Source: Deltaproteobacteria bacterium (GTDB taxonomy: Bacteria > Myxococcota_C > UBA6777). From it: a DNA stretch of 64,000 nt. Where the stretch lies: the NCBI GenBank assembly GCA_006226375.1, contig SBHC01000063.1, forward strand, positions 124,001 through 188,000, written 5' to 3'. The notes under the pieces are model-generated. The model was given only the letters and a program-made list of their open reading frames with translations, searched no databases and was not told where the DNA came from. Shown piece after piece: positions 51,916-61,683 of this stretch (position 1 is its first letter; every line of letters starts with the position of its first letter). Position numbers and translations under genes: made by a program.

Positions 51916-54045
51916 TCAGAAAAATGACTTCATGGCAAGGCGCAACAGCGTCGTACTTTCCTTCCAGGAAGCTGCTCCATTCTCCGTTCGCGGAGAGGCA
52001 GCCATCGCACGAACCAGACTTACACCCGAGCGCAGCAACAATGCAGGGGAAAGCCCCAAACGCAACAAAGTACGCTCCGAAGGAGAGCCATGTTTCTCCC
52101 AGTACAGCCGCATATTCTCGTACCAAATCTCAACAAAACGACCGGCAGGCAGCTTGGAGACACTGTATCCACCTTCATGTTGCGCGGAAGCAGAGCCCAA
52201 GATAGCACAGACATACCCGGCTTCGACGCAGCGCTTGGCAAAATCAACGTCTTCAAACCAGGCTGGCCAAAACGACTCATCGAAGCCACCCAACTCACGA
52301 AACACAGACCCCCGCAGCATCAGGCAGGCACCTGCTGGCTGGGGAGCAACAAAAGGTAACTCCAAGTTCTCTTGGGGCTCTCCGTCCCCCCTTCCTTGCT
52401 GATGCATGTAAGCTCGCAGGCAAGGTTCATCTTCAAGGAGATAGGTTGCGGTCCAAGGATTGCTAGGCCACAAACGATGCAAAAAGTAAGCTTCCGCGAG
52501 AGTCGAACCAAGGGTTGGAAACCGACGCGCTGTGAATCCATACTGGGGGTTTCCATCAGTCCCGTACAAGATGGGACTCAAAGCAGCGATGTCAGGATGT
52601 TGACTCATCGCATGAGCCATAGCCTCGATGGTTTCGACGTCCACAAGAATGTCAGGATTAAGGATCAAGTAAACATCGGCGTCACGGGCAAATGCACCAC
52701 GATTCACCCCACCAGAAAACCCGAGATTTTCGGCGACGTGCTCGAAGGTGATGTTGGGATGTGTTCCAAACTTACTCTCTGCTTTTTTTGCGCTTCCATC
52801 GTGCGAGTTGTTATCCACTACACGCACATGAACATCCAGCTCGCCACGGTAACGCTCTAACGATGGAGCGAGGTGCTCCAGACAACGCAACACCCGGTCT
52901 CCCGAGTTGTAGTTAATAATGACAGCTTGTACTGACGTCACTGCATCCGTTGATGCAAGAGATGCCGAAGACAACGCCGCTTCAGAGACTGGTTCCTTTG
53001 CAAACCAATGTGCGAGAGAAGTCGAGGAGACTCGGGCTTTCCTCTGAATCCACCGACGCTTGGCAAGAGCCTTGGGGAGTTGACGCAAGACATTCTTCAG
53101 GGCAGGAAGCGAGCTGCGTTCTACGGTGCAAACCGCGCCAAGAACAAGAAGGTTCCGCAACGTTGCAGCACCCAAGCCATGAAGGTTGGAACCTAAAGTT
53201 GCATTGTTGATTTGCAGAAAGAATCGATTTTGGACCCCCAACTGGTTCAGAATGGGGTTAACCTCTGACCGCTTCCCTGGACGAACGTGTCGTTGGTGAT
53301 ACCCCACAGCCTTCGGCACATACCGACACTTCCACCCCAGTCGTTGCAAACGCCACGCGAGATCGGCATCTTCGCGATAGGCAAAAAATGCTTCATCAAA
53401 CAGTTCAAGGGAGTCTGCTTGACCCACAGGTGGAGGGAAAGCTGCGTCACAAATGGCTTCACGACGGAGCAACAACGCCGCTCCCGTTCCTCCAAACACA
53501 TACTCTTCTTGGTCGTACTGGCCTTGATCCAGTTCTTGAGAGCCTCGGTCAAAGTGGCGGATGTTTGGGGTAAAGACAATCCCAGCGGAGTCGAAGCAGT
53601 GAGGTTCGACAGGCTGAAGATTTTCATCGGCTCGCAGTAGCTTTGGACACACGGAGCCAGCCCTGGAATCAAACTGTAGAGCATGGCACAACATGCTTAA
53701 ACAATCGGGAGCAAGTCGCAGGTCGGGGTTCAGCACAAAAACAAAGTCAGCATCCCCCTCCATCGCTTCTCGGATGGACAAGTTATGAGCCCGACTGAAC
53801 CCAACATTCTCAGCATGTTGGAATAAGGTAACCTGACCACCAAAGCCCTCTTCCACCTTAGCAGCCGAGCCGTCATTGGAGGCGTTGTCACGAACGATAA
53901 CGTTGAGGTTCTTTCCCAACACAAAGCCTGTTTGGCTCAACAAGGCTTCCAACGTTGGAGCAATCGTTCCCACGTCGTTGAAGGTAACAATAGACACGGT
54001 TACCTGATAAGGAGAAAGAGAAGATTGTTCGAGGGAAGTCACCAT
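51916..54045 (-). CDS. Bifunctional GT2 glycosyltransferase (two domains)
   Basis: The 709-residue protein has two family-2 transferase domains. The first (about 10-300) has V-T-F-N-D, N-A-S-N-D-G-S and N-P-D-L. The second (about 375-650) has I-I-N-Y-N-S-G, N-N-S-H-D-G-S and N-P-D-I. Each has an E-D-x-D/E-D-V-D motif further on, so both may be active, making two linkages of a surface glycan. A TTG at 54105 would extend the protein by 20 residues. It lies 30 bases upstream of the DUF1972 transferase. Confidence 0.88.
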   Translation of the reverse strand: MVTSLEQSSLSPYQVTVSIVTFNDVGTIAPTLEALLSQTGFVLGKNLNVIVRDNASNDGSAAKVEEGFGGQVTLFQHAENVGFSRAHNLSIREAMEGDADFVFVLNPDLRLAPDCLSMLCHALQFDSRAGSVCPKLLRADENLQPVEPHCFDSAGIVFTPNIRHFDRGSQELDQGQYDQEEYVFGGTGAALLLRREAICDAAFPPPVGQADSLELFDEAFFAYREDADLAWRLQRLGWKCRYVPKAVGYHQRHVRPGKRSEVNPILNQLGVQNRFFLQINNATLGSNLHGLGAATLRNLLVLGAVCTVERSSLPALKNVLRQLPKALAKRRWIQRKARVSSTSLAHWFAKEPVSEAALSSASLASTDAVTSVQAVIINYNSGDRVLRCLEHLAPSLERYRGELDVHVRVVDNNSHDGSAKKAESKFGTHPNITFEHVAENLGFSGGVNRGAFARDADVYLILNPDILVDVETIEAMAHAMSQHPDIAALSPILYGTDGNPQYGFTARRFPTLGSTLAEAYFLHRLWPSNPWTATYLLEDEPCLRAYMHQQGRGDGEPQENLELPFVAPQPAGACLMLRGSVFRELGGFDESFWPAWFEDVDFAKRCVEAGYVCAILGSASAQHEGGYSVSKLPAGRFVEIWYENMRLYWEKHGSPSERTLLRLGLSPALLLRSGVSLVRAMAASPRTENGAASWKESTTLLRLAMKSFF

Positions 54046-54199
54046 AGCTGTCGAAGTCTCACAAGGCTGACTCAAACCAAAAAAGAAAACCCAATGCGGG
54101 CACAAGAGTCACACTGCAAGGGTGTGTACCATAGGACTCTCACACCAAGCAACTAAGAAGGCTCAGGTTCAAGAAAACTCTACCGGAGAGGGCGTTCTT

Positions 54200-55111
54200 T
54201 TATCCAGAGCCTCGCCACCGACCCATCCTTTGAAAGACCCCATCTCGCAAGCCAAGCCCAATCATTTTCAGTTTGGCTGTCCGGTTGTGTTCCAGAGCCA
54301 GAATCTTGGTCAAGATCACCAAATGCTGACGAGCGAGAGAAAGGGAAAAGCCCGGTTGCTGCTGCCAACATTTCCTGGCGAGAAAAACCCCATTCCGAAA
54401 CGTATAGTAACGGGACAGGGGGGAATGATTCGTGGCAACCCATGAGAAACCCATACAAGCGACATGAGATTGTTCACCATCGCTGTGATGCAAGATGGCA
54501 TCATGCACCTGCAACGTCTGGTAACCAGCTTGGTTAATCCTCCAGGAGAAGTCTGTATCAATATGATAAATGAAGAGATCGGGGTCAAACCTTCCGACCG
54601 TGGTGAACACTTCTACCGGATACAAGCTTCCCGAAGTGATCGCGCCCCACACCCACGAAGCTCCAGGAAGATGGGAGTTCTGGCTGCGGTTGGTGTGCCC
54701 TGTATTTTTATCGATGGTTACGGGCGAAATGTTCGCGACAACACGTTGGAGATTGGCAGGTAAAGATTCGTAGCACTTAAGCATAACATCCAACATGTCG
54801 TGCTCTGGCGTAGAATCTTGGTCCAATGTCAGCAGCCAGTCAGCCCCCTGTTCTTGCGCGAACGCGACGCCTTGGTTGAGTCCACCCGAAAGTCCGAGAT
54901 TCTCGGGATTCAGGTGCACATGAACCTTCGGGTTGTCCTCTGCTAGCTGATGCAGTTTCTCTCCAACGTTAGCATCGACCGAGTTATCAACGATCAACAC
55001 AGACGCAAGGTGTCCTTCGATCCGCTTCAGCGTATCCACAAGCAAAGGGAGCTCTGGGTGATAGGTCACAATCACAGCAGCAATGGAGGGACAAGACATC
55101 TGCTCTACCAT
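54200..55111 (-). CDS. GT2 rhamnosyltransferase-like protein
   Basis: The 303-residue GT2 protein has A-V-I-V-T-Y-H-P-E, I-V-D-N-S, N-L-G-L-S-G-G-L-N-Q-G and L-L-T-L-D-Q-D-S, which is the RfbF/RfbN-like rhamnosyltransferase pattern, with H-I-D-T-D-F-S-W later. It would add rhamnose to an O-antigen or capsule unit. No strong ribosome site is visible; ATG at 55099 is an alternative. It sits between the double GT2 gene and the A+T-richer tagD-asnB-tagF block. Confidence 0.85.
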   Translation of the reverse strand: MVEQMSCPSIAAVIVTYHPELPLLVDTLKRIEGHLASVLIVDNSVDANVGEKLHQLAEDNPKVHVHLNPENLGLSGGLNQGVAFAQEQGADWLLTLDQDSTPEHDMLDVMLKCYESLPANLQRVVANISPVTIDKNTGHTNRSQNSHLPGASWVWGAITSGSLYPVEVFTTVGRFDPDLFIYHIDTDFSWRINQAGYQTLQVHDAILHHSDGEQSHVACMGFSWVATNHSPLSRYYTFRNGVFLARKCWQQQPGFSLSLARQHLVILTKILALEHNRTAKLKMIGLGLRDGVFQRMGRWRGSG

Positions 55112-55193
55112 TTCGTAGCGCTTAAGAAAGAAAGGTTCTCTTTAGCTTTGAAAGAAGAATGTTGGAACGATCACGTACACAACAACAAACCTC

Positions 55194-55613
55194 TTACTTT
55201 TCACCGCGAAGATGCAGCAGTGTTTCATTAATCAATGTGGACGAAGTTCCTTTGTGATAAGGGAAATAAATAATTCGCACACCGACTTCATTGAACTGCT
55301 CCTCGAAGCTATTCCACTTTTCCGTGTTGTACCAATCGTCTCCAACGAACATCACATCAAACTTCAGCCGTCTCCAAGCCTCAAACTTGTCCATACTGTC
55401 TTGAGCAATCGCAGCATCGACATACTTGATGTTTCTTACAATCTCCAGCCTTTCATCAAACGGAATGACAGCTTTTTTATTTTTGTAGGAGACAAGCTCA
55501 TCTGTTGTAACTCCTACAACCAATTTGTCGCACATGGATTTGGCATTTTTGAGCATATTCAAATGCCCAATGTGGAACAAGTCAAACACCCCTGTCGTGT
55601 AACCAATGATCAC
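55194..55613 (-). CDS. tagD: Glycerol-3-phosphate cytidylyltransferase-like (TagD)
   Basis: The 139-residue nucleotidyltransferase has G-Y-T-T-G-V-F-D-L-F-H-I-G-H (the H-x-G-H site) and a late G-T-S-S-T motif, matching TagD/GCT, which makes CDP-glycerol from CTP and glycerol-3-phosphate. The GTG start has GGAG 9 bases upstream; a TTG at 55652 would overlap asnB and is less likely. Base composition is more A+T-rich than the flanks. CDP-glycerol would feed the glycerophosphotransferase two genes upstream. Confidence 0.88.
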   Translation of the reverse strand: MIIGYTTGVFDLFHIGHLNMLKNAKSMCDKLVVGVTTDELVSYKNKKAVIPFDERLEIVRNIKYVDAAIAQDSMDKFEAWRRLKFDVMFVGDDWYNTEKWNSFEEQFNEVGVRIIYFPYHKGTSSTLINETLLHLRGEK

Positions 55614-55639
55614 AACGTTCGTCTCCCGTATGATAGCTC

Positions 55640-57460
55640 TTAGTACAACCAACTTTGCTCAAAGTATTTCTTCCGGAACAGTTCGACGTTGATGAACATC
55701 CATATAATCTGCCCAGCTCTAGCGTTCGCTTTGCTCTCTTCGATTAACTCTTCGAGCTTGTCTTTCTTAAGCCAGTAGGCATCTTTCAGAATGTCTTTGG
55801 CTTGCTTCTCCAGCTCCTGCAACCATTCATTCAGTGGAACAGGAAAGCCAACTTTCTTTCGTTCGATGATCTCATCTTGCAAATAGTCATATCCCATTTT
55901 TCTCAACAGATATTTGGGAGTATCGTGGACTTCGCTGTACTGGTTAGAGGTAAGACCCTTGGACTCTTCCCTCAAAGCATCACTTTTCCAGCGTAACTTC
56001 AGATCGTAGGGGATCGTCTTGTATGCAAACTCGACCAACTCATGATCAAGGAAAGGAACCCTCGCTTCAACACTCGCAAGCATTGTCGTACTATCGACTC
56101 TGTTGAGGAGAGACTTAACATGATATTTGTGAAAGAACTTAAACACGTTCTCTTCGTTGGTCCGGTCTCGAAACTCCGCCTCAACGACTTCATCGAACTC
56201 ACGTCTCAGCTTTTTGTCGACGGTTAAGTAGTTGTCTCTTGTGGCTCTCGGTACATATTCATAGAGTTCAGTAAAGTACTCATAAAATGTTTTGGTTTGG
56301 GGGATATGATTTTCGTAGTCGAAAGGTGACCGATAAATTCGTCCATACCCACCCATCAGCTCATCTGCGCCTTCGCCTGAGAGAACCACTGTAATCTTTT
56401 CCTTCAGCACGTTTGACATCAGAGCAAGAGGCACTTCATTCGGCACTCCTAAGGGTGCATCTTTATAGCCAATTACTTCGCTCATCGTATCAAAATAATC
56501 ATGGGTGTCAATCGTTATCTCGTGATGAAGAGTGTTATACTTATCAGCGACCATACGCGCATACTCAAACTCATTTAAATCTGGAAATCCAATCGTATAT
56601 GTATTCACTCTGGACGTTGAGTTCAAACTTGTAATCGCTGATATCAAGCTTGAATCAACACCCCCACTGAGGTACGTCCCAAGAGGAACATCGGCCATTA
56701 ATCTTCTCTGGATAGCAGCAGTAACTTGCGCATCGAACTGCTTCAACAATTCAGATTCATTGTAATTCTTTTCTTGATTGAACTCTGTCGGCAGCTCCCA
56801 GAACTTCTCGGTCACGACGTTCATCTCATGATCAATCGACATCAACGAACCTGATTCCAATTGAAGAATGGGATGGAAGAACGTATAGGGTTCTCTCACA
56901 TATCGATAACCAAGATATTCATCAATTGCGGATTCATTGAAGCAAGCCTCCACGAGGCCGCTACCTAAAATACCTTTCACCTCAGAAGAAAAGATAAGCT
57001 TCTCTGCATCAAGATAGTAAAAGAATGGCTTAATCCCAAGCCTATCTCTAGCCAACAACAGCCTGTTTTCGATGTGATCATACAGCGCGATAGCAAACAT
57101 GCCATTGCATTGTTCGAGAAAGCGACGAAAGCCATGCTCCTCAACGTAGGCTAAGATCACCTCAGTGTCAGATGTTGTCTTGAAATCATAGCGAAGTGTG
57201 CTTCTTAATTCGAGGTGATTGTAGATCTCACCATTGAAGAGAATCGTCCACCTTCCTGAATTGGAAGTCATGGGTTGATTGGCTCTGGCATCCGTATCAA
57301 TAATGGATAGCCTTCGATGACCCAGAGCCACTTTGTTTGCAAAAATTTTATAGCTCTTATCATCAGGACCGCGGTGAGCAATGAGGTCGTTCATTTTCTC
57401 CATCCGCTGCTTAACATCTGGAATATCGACAGCACTAAATATTCCATTAATTCCGCACAT
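55640..57460 (-). CDS. asnB: Asparagine synthase (glutamine-hydrolysing)-like protein
   Basis: The 606-residue protein has Cys2 as glutaminase nucleophile (M-C-G-I-N-G), A-H-R-G-P-D and F-N-G-E-I-Y-N in the N-terminal domain, and a PP-loop S-G-G-V-D-S-S in the synthase domain. Length is normal for AsnB. In polysaccharide loci such proteins may amidate a uronic acid or make an aminoacyl decoration rather than free Asn. GAGG lies 9 bases upstream. It is in the A+T-richer block. Confidence 0.9.
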   Translation of the reverse strand: MCGINGIFSAVDIPDVKQRMEKMNDLIAHRGPDDKSYKIFANKVALGHRRLSIIDTDARANQPMTSNSGRWTILFNGEIYNHLELRSTLRYDFKTTSDTEVILAYVEEHGFRRFLEQCNGMFAIALYDHIENRLLLARDRLGIKPFFYYLDAEKLIFSSEVKGILGSGLVEACFNESAIDEYLGYRYVREPYTFFHPILQLESGSLMSIDHEMNVVTEKFWELPTEFNQEKNYNESELLKQFDAQVTAAIQRRLMADVPLGTYLSGGVDSSLISAITSLNSTSRVNTYTIGFPDLNEFEYARMVADKYNTLHHEITIDTHDYFDTMSEVIGYKDAPLGVPNEVPLALMSNVLKEKITVVLSGEGADELMGGYGRIYRSPFDYENHIPQTKTFYEYFTELYEYVPRATRDNYLTVDKKLRREFDEVVEAEFRDRTNEENVFKFFHKYHVKSLLNRVDSTTMLASVEARVPFLDHELVEFAYKTIPYDLKLRWKSDALREESKGLTSNQYSEVHDTPKYLLRKMGYDYLQDEIIERKKVGFPVPLNEWLQELEKQAKDILKDAYWLKKDKLEELIEESKANARAGQIIWMFINVELFRKKYFEQSWLY

Positions 57461-57474
57461 ATTGCTATCCCTCT

Positions 57475-58728
57475 CTAGAGTTGCCGAATGCGTTCTACCA
57501 AGTGACCTATCGTCATGTTTTCGTAATCGGAAAACATCTTCCTAGCAACACCTTCTGCCTGGTCTCTATACTTGCTGAGATAAGACTCGCTGTAAGCTTC
57601 GACCCCATCGCTCAAGAGGTTCCTTAACTGTGTGCAATTCACAACCTTATCACCAAAGGTAAACTCATCAAAGTCATAGATAAACCCTCTGTCGTGATGG
57701 ATAAAGTACTCCAAATCATAGGGGAAGAAAATGACTGGTTTCTTCCACAACAGAAAATCGTAGTACAGTGATGAATAATCAGTTATCAAAATGTCTATGG
57801 TGCTGATGAATGTATACAAGTCAGTTTCGGAAGGTAGGTTCACAAACGCGACATGGCTCGTAACATCTTCAAACTTGTCGTTTTTTCCAGCGAAGTGATA
57901 CTTGCCAACAACTTTTATTTTCTTTTCTTCACAGAAGTCCAGAAACTCAAGGACTTCGTCTGACTCTTCTGCTCCAAAGAGAAGTGTTTCTTTGTGATCT
58001 CGAAACGTCGGAAAATAGCCAACGATGTTGTATCCTTTGTCCATGAAGTTGAGGATATCGCTCAGGTACTTTGTTTCATTGTCAGAAGTGTAACCATAGG
58101 AGTCTTCACGAAACGCAGAAAAATTTCTGGGGTATCCCGAAATGAGAACCCTGTCTTCCTTGATCTCGAAGGCTCGCCCAAGAACATCAGCGGTGTACTC
58201 AGAAGTTGCGAGCAAATAGTGATCAAACCAAAACCCCCGGTACGATGCTTTACGTAGGAACCATCCAATCGTTCCATGAGGCGGCTTTCTGTGATGGTTC
58301 TCTTTCATAAAGATGCCAATCTTTTTCATCGGGAACCCATGCCAAAGATTAATTCTCTTTGACCTCACCGAAAAGAAAGGATTGATGTCTGTCATTGTTT
58401 GATCAATCACATGATATTTTGCTCGAAAGTGATACCAGATCCCAAGCAACGACGACGTCTTGTACGCCAGAAACCCATGGTTTCGTAGCTCGTTTTGAAT
58501 CTGCTCGTCTCTTGTTATCCAAACAATCGTATCCACATTGAGCTTCTCCTTCTCATGAAGAACATTGAGAAAGAAGTATTTCGAGTTGTCGGCAAAGCGT
58601 TTGCCAAACCAACCACCAACAATGATAATTTTGTCCGATTTGGGGATTAAGAAAGAGAACAAATACAGCGTGACGTTAATCAACGCGACCATCAACTTCT
58701 TGCTGTATTTTACAACACGCTTCATCAT
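57475..58728 (-). CDS. tagF: CDP-glycerol glycerophosphotransferase (TagB/TagF family)
   Basis: The 417-residue protein is a Glyphos_transf: N-L-W-H-G-F-P-M-K-K-I-G with the catalytic His, Y-F-P-T-F-R, and I-T-D-Y-S-S-x-Y-Y-D-F with the CDP-glycerol-binding residues. It transfers glycerol-phosphate to a lipid-linked acceptor at the membrane. With tagD it suggests a teichoic-acid-like or glycerol-phosphate-decorated glycan in a diderm cell. GGAG lies 5-8 bases before the paired ATGs. One N-terminal hydrophobic segment is present. A+T-rich composition suggests recent transfer. Confidence 0.9.
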   Translation of the reverse strand: MMKRVVKYSKKLMVALINVTLYLFSFLIPKSDKIIIVGGWFGKRFADNSKYFFLNVLHEKEKLNVDTIVWITRDEQIQNELRNHGFLAYKTSSLLGIWYHFRAKYHVIDQTMTDINPFFSVRSKRINLWHGFPMKKIGIFMKENHHRKPPHGTIGWFLRKASYRGFWFDHYLLATSEYTADVLGRAFEIKEDRVLISGYPRNFSAFREDSYGYTSDNETKYLSDILNFMDKGYNIVGYFPTFRDHKETLLFGAEESDEVLEFLDFCEEKKIKVVGKYHFAGKNDKFEDVTSHVAFVNLPSETDLYTFISTIDILITDYSSLYYDFLLWKKPVIFFPYDLEYFIHHDRGFIYDFDEFTFGDKVVNCTQLRNLLSDGVEAYSESYLSKYRDQAEGVARKMFSDYENMTIGHLVERIRQL

Positions 58729-59197
58729 AAGAGCTCCACTCTTTCAACAGACCTTGGACGTCCATTCTTAGTGTATCTCACTACCAATGACAACTAAATC
58801 CCACCGTCCGAGTCGGTGAGGCGAAGGACTCATTTTCACCCTCTGTTCTTGGCTCACCGAAGGAGAAGCATGGGATGAAACAAAGATGTTGCAAAGCCCA
58901 ACCACGCAAGAAGGGAAAGAAGAGGAAAGCCACGTTCTGAATGATGTGAAGGACGCTTGTCTGATGGCACACGAACGTCACCCATGGAAGCAATGCCTCT
59001 GAGAAGAGAGAGTCTTAGTCTTCCTGAGCCCTTAGGCTCCACGAAATGGAAGGGTAGATGATCCACCACAGTCATGCTAAAGTAGGACCTCGCTCTCAAG
59101 CAAGATTGCTTTCCTCTGCGTAGGGGGAAAGAGGTTAAGCCTCTCACAGCTTTTGGAAAGAAGGAGACAGAGACACACGGCCGTGTCTCGACATACA
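58729..59197. other. Divergent intergenic region, tagF to rfbA
   Basis: About 470 bases. It marks the return from A+T-richer to normal composition. No gene is supported. Small hairpins include GAGG-TTAAG-CCTC (59131-59143) and the one just before rfbA. Confidence 0.4.
59161..59197 (+). promoter_or_regulatory. Ribosome site separated from rfbA start by a hairpin
   Basis: AAGGAG (59161-59166) lies 31 bases before the ATG. Between them GAGACAC (59170-59176) pairs with GTGTCTC (59183-59189). If folded, the hairpin leaves about 11 unpaired bases between AAGGAG and ATG, near normal spacing. Confidence 0.4.
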
Positions 59198-60076
59198 ATG
59201 AAAGGTATCATTCTCGCTGGCGGTTCAGGGACACGCTTGTACCCACTGACCAAAGTGACTTGCAAACAGTTGCTCCCCATCTACGACAAGCCGATGATCT
59301 ACTATCCTTTGTCCACTCTGATGCTGGCGGGGATTCGCGATATACTCATCATTTCCACCCCCGAAGACTTGCCTCGTTTTCAAGAGCTGCTTGAAGATGG
59401 CTCCATGTTTGGCATCAACCTAAGCTATGCCGAGCAGCCTTCGCCCGATGGCCTGGCCCAAGCGTTCATCATCGGCGAAGAGTTCATCGGCGACTCCAAC
59501 GTTGCCATGATCCTGGGGGACAACATCTTCTATGGCAACCGCCTCACCCACATGCTGAAAGAAGCGGTGTCAAGCCACGACAAAGCAACAGTCTTCGGGT
59601 ACTACGTAGACGACCCCGAACGCTTTGGTGTTGTTGAGTTCGATCGCTCTGGCAAGGTCATTTCTGTGGAAGAGAAACCCAAAGAGCCGAAGTCAAACTA
59701 TGCGATTACAGGGCTTTACTTCTATGACCATCGCGTCGTGGAGTTTGCCAAGTCTCTCAACCCCAGCGCGCGAGGAGAGTTGGAGATTACAGACCTGAAC
59801 CGTTTGTACCTGGAGAAAGGTGACCTCAACGTCCAGCTACTGGGCCGAGGGTTCGCCTGGCTTGACACAGGAACAATGGACTCTCTCCTCGAAGCAAGCA
59901 GCTTTGTCAGCATGATAGAAAAACGACAGGGCATCAAAATCTCAGCCCCAGAAGAGATCGCCTACCGCTACGAATGGATCTCCAAGGAGAAGCTGCTTGA
60001 ATCAGCCCAAAGGTACGGGAAGTCACCCTACGGCAAGCACCTCCGCAGCGTCGCGGAAGAAAAGATACGGTACTAG
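59198..60076 (+). CDS. rfbA: Glucose-1-phosphate thymidylyltransferase
   Basis: The 292-residue enzyme opens with [16 protein letters not shown] and has L-L-P-I-Y-D-K-P-M and L-G-D-N-I-F-Y-G, diagnostic of RfbA/RmlA. It makes dTDP-glucose from dTTP and glucose-1-phosphate, the first step to dTDP-L-rhamnose. No ribosome site is at normal distance from this ATG; an in-frame TTG at 59153 is unlikely. It heads the rfbA-rfbC-rfbB-rfbD run. Confidence 0.96.
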   Translation: MKGIILAGGSGTRLYPLTKVTCKQLLPIYDKPMIYYPLSTLMLAGIRDILIISTPEDLPRFQELLEDGSMFGINLSYAEQPSPDGLAQAFIIGEEFIGDSNVAMILGDNIFYGNRLTHMLKEAVSSHDKATVFGYYVDDPERFGVVEFDRSGKVISVEEKPKEPKSNYAITGLYFYDHRVVEFAKSLNPSARGELEITDLNRLYLEKGDLNVQLLGRGFAWLDTGTMDSLLEASSFVSMIEKRQGIKISAPEEIAYRYEWISKEKLLESAQRYGKSPYGKHLRSVAEEKIRY

Positions 60077-60091
60077 AGAAAGGAGCGGCTC

Positions 60092-60631
60092 ATGGAACTC
60101 ATCAGCACTCCTCTGGAAGGGGTATGGGTCCTTCAGCCCCGTGTGTTTGGGGATCATCGTGGCTGGTTTATGGAGACACACTCAACCCGAGCGTTAGCTG
60201 AGCGAGGTCTCCATTACGACTTCGTCCAAGACAACCACTCGTTCACCGCAAGCCAAAACACCCTTCGGGGTTTGCACCTGCAGCTTCCTCCCATGGCGCA
60301 AGCCAAGCTTGTCCGCTGCACGCGAGGTGCGATCTTTGATGTTGCTGTAGACCTAAGACCCGACTCTCCCACCTACAAGCAGTGGTTTGGCTCAGAGTTG
60401 AGCGCTGAAAACAAGGCCCAGCTGTTAATTCCCAAAGGCTTTGCGCACGGCTTTCTCACGCGCACGAACGATGTCGAAGTTCTCTACAAAGTAGACACCT
60501 ACTACTCACCCGAGCATGACCGCAGCATTCGCTTTGATGACCCCGAGCTGTCGATCGAATGGGGTGTAAGCGACCCGATCCTTTCGGAGAAGGACCGCAA
60601 CGCTCCTTTCCTCAAAGATGTTAGCTACTAG
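60092..60631 (+). CDS. rfbC: dTDP-4-dehydrorhamnose 3,5-epimerase
   Basis: The 179-residue protein is a cupin-like epimerase: F-G-D-H-R-G-W-F, Q-D-N-H-S, L-R-G-L-H-L-Q, the catalytic His in that motif, and P-K-G-F-A-H-G-F. It converts dTDP-4-keto-6-deoxyglucose to the rhamnose form. AAAGGAG precedes the ATG; the gap from rfbA is 15 bases. Confidence 0.96.
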   Translation: MELISTPLEGVWVLQPRVFGDHRGWFMETHSTRALAERGLHYDFVQDNHSFTASQNTLRGLHLQLPPMAQAKLVRCTRGAIFDVAVDLRPDSPTYKQWFGSELSAENKAQLLIPKGFAHGFLTRTNDVEVLYKVDTYYSPEHDRSIRFDDPELSIEWGVSDPILSEKDRNAPFLKDVSY

Positions 60632-60651
60632 CCCCCAAAGGATGTGTACAG

Positions 60652-61683
60652 ATGAAACTACTTGTAACAGGAGGAGCAGGCTTCATTGGCTGCAACTTCG
60701 TTCACTATATGCTCCAAAACAATCCGAGCACATCCCTGGTCGCTCTCGACCTCCTCACCTACGCTGGCAACTTGTCCTCACTGGAGAGCGTGATCGACCA
60801 CCCGAACTTCCGCTTTGTGAAGGGCGACATCACCGACCGTGAGGCGATCTTTGCGCTCTTTGAAGAAGAGTCATTTGACGCGGTAGTGAATTTCGCCGCG
60901 GAGTCTCACGTGGATCGCTCCATCCACAACCCTGGTGTGTTCCTCACAACGAACATCTTGGGCACCCAAACTCTCATGGACGCCTGCAGGCAATACAACG
61001 TGGGACGCTTTCATCAAGTAGGTACCGATGAAGTGTATGGCGATCTCCCTTTGGACCGCCCAGACTTGCTGTTCACGGAAGAGACCCCCATTCACACCTC
61101 CAGCCCCTACTCCGCCTCCAAAGCGTCCGCCGACTTGCTCACGCAGGCCTACCACAGAACCTACAAGCTTCCGATTACAATCTCTCGTTGTTCCAACAAC
61201 TACGGACCCTACCATTTCCCAGAGAAACTGATTCCGTTGATGATCACCCGAGCGTTGCATGACCAGCCTTTGCCCGTCTATGGCAACGGTCTGAACGTAC
61301 GGGATTGGCTCTATGTGGAGGACCACTGCGCCGCCATCGCGATGATACTGGAACATGGCACCGTTGGAGAGGTATACAACGTTGGAGGACACAACGAAAA
61401 AACCAACCTCGATGTGGTGAAAACCATCCTGGATGAGTTGGGCAAGCCCCACTCCTTAATTGAGTTTGTCACAGACCGCGCAGGCCACGATCTGCGTTAC
61501 GCCATCGATCCCACCAAGATCCACAACGAGTTGGGCTGGACCCCAAAAACTCCGTTCAAAGAAGGCATCCAAAAAACCGTGCAGTGGTACCTTGAACACC
61601 GCGACTGGTGGCAAGACATTCTCAGCGGAGACTACCGAAACTATTACGAAACCATGTACGGCAACCGCGAGAAGGTTTCCTAA
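60652..61683 (+). CDS. rfbB: dTDP-glucose 4,6-dehydratase
   Basis: The 343-residue short-chain dehydrogenase has G-G-A-G-F-I-G near the N-terminus for NAD, T-D-E-V-Y-G with the catalytic Asp-Glu, and Y-S-A-S-K-A-S with the Tyr/Lys pair. Second step of dTDP-L-rhamnose synthesis. It is 20 bases after rfbC. Its stop is immediately followed by the rfbD start. Confidence 0.96.
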   Translation: MKLLVTGGAGFIGCNFVHYMLQNNPSTSLVALDLLTYAGNLSSLESVIDHPNFRFVKGDITDREAIFALFEEESFDAVVNFAAESHVDRSIHNPGVFLTTNILGTQTLMDACRQYNVGRFHQVGTDEVYGDLPLDRPDLLFTEETPIHTSSPYSASKASADLLTQAYHRTYKLPITISRCSNNYGPYHFPEKLIPLMITRALHDQPLPVYGNGLNVRDWLYVEDHCAAIAMILEHGTVGEVYNVGGHNEKTNLDVVKTILDELGKPHSLIEFVTDRAGHDLRYAIDPTKIHNELGWTPKTPFKEGIQKTVQWYLEHRDWWQDILSGDYRNYYETMYGNREKVS

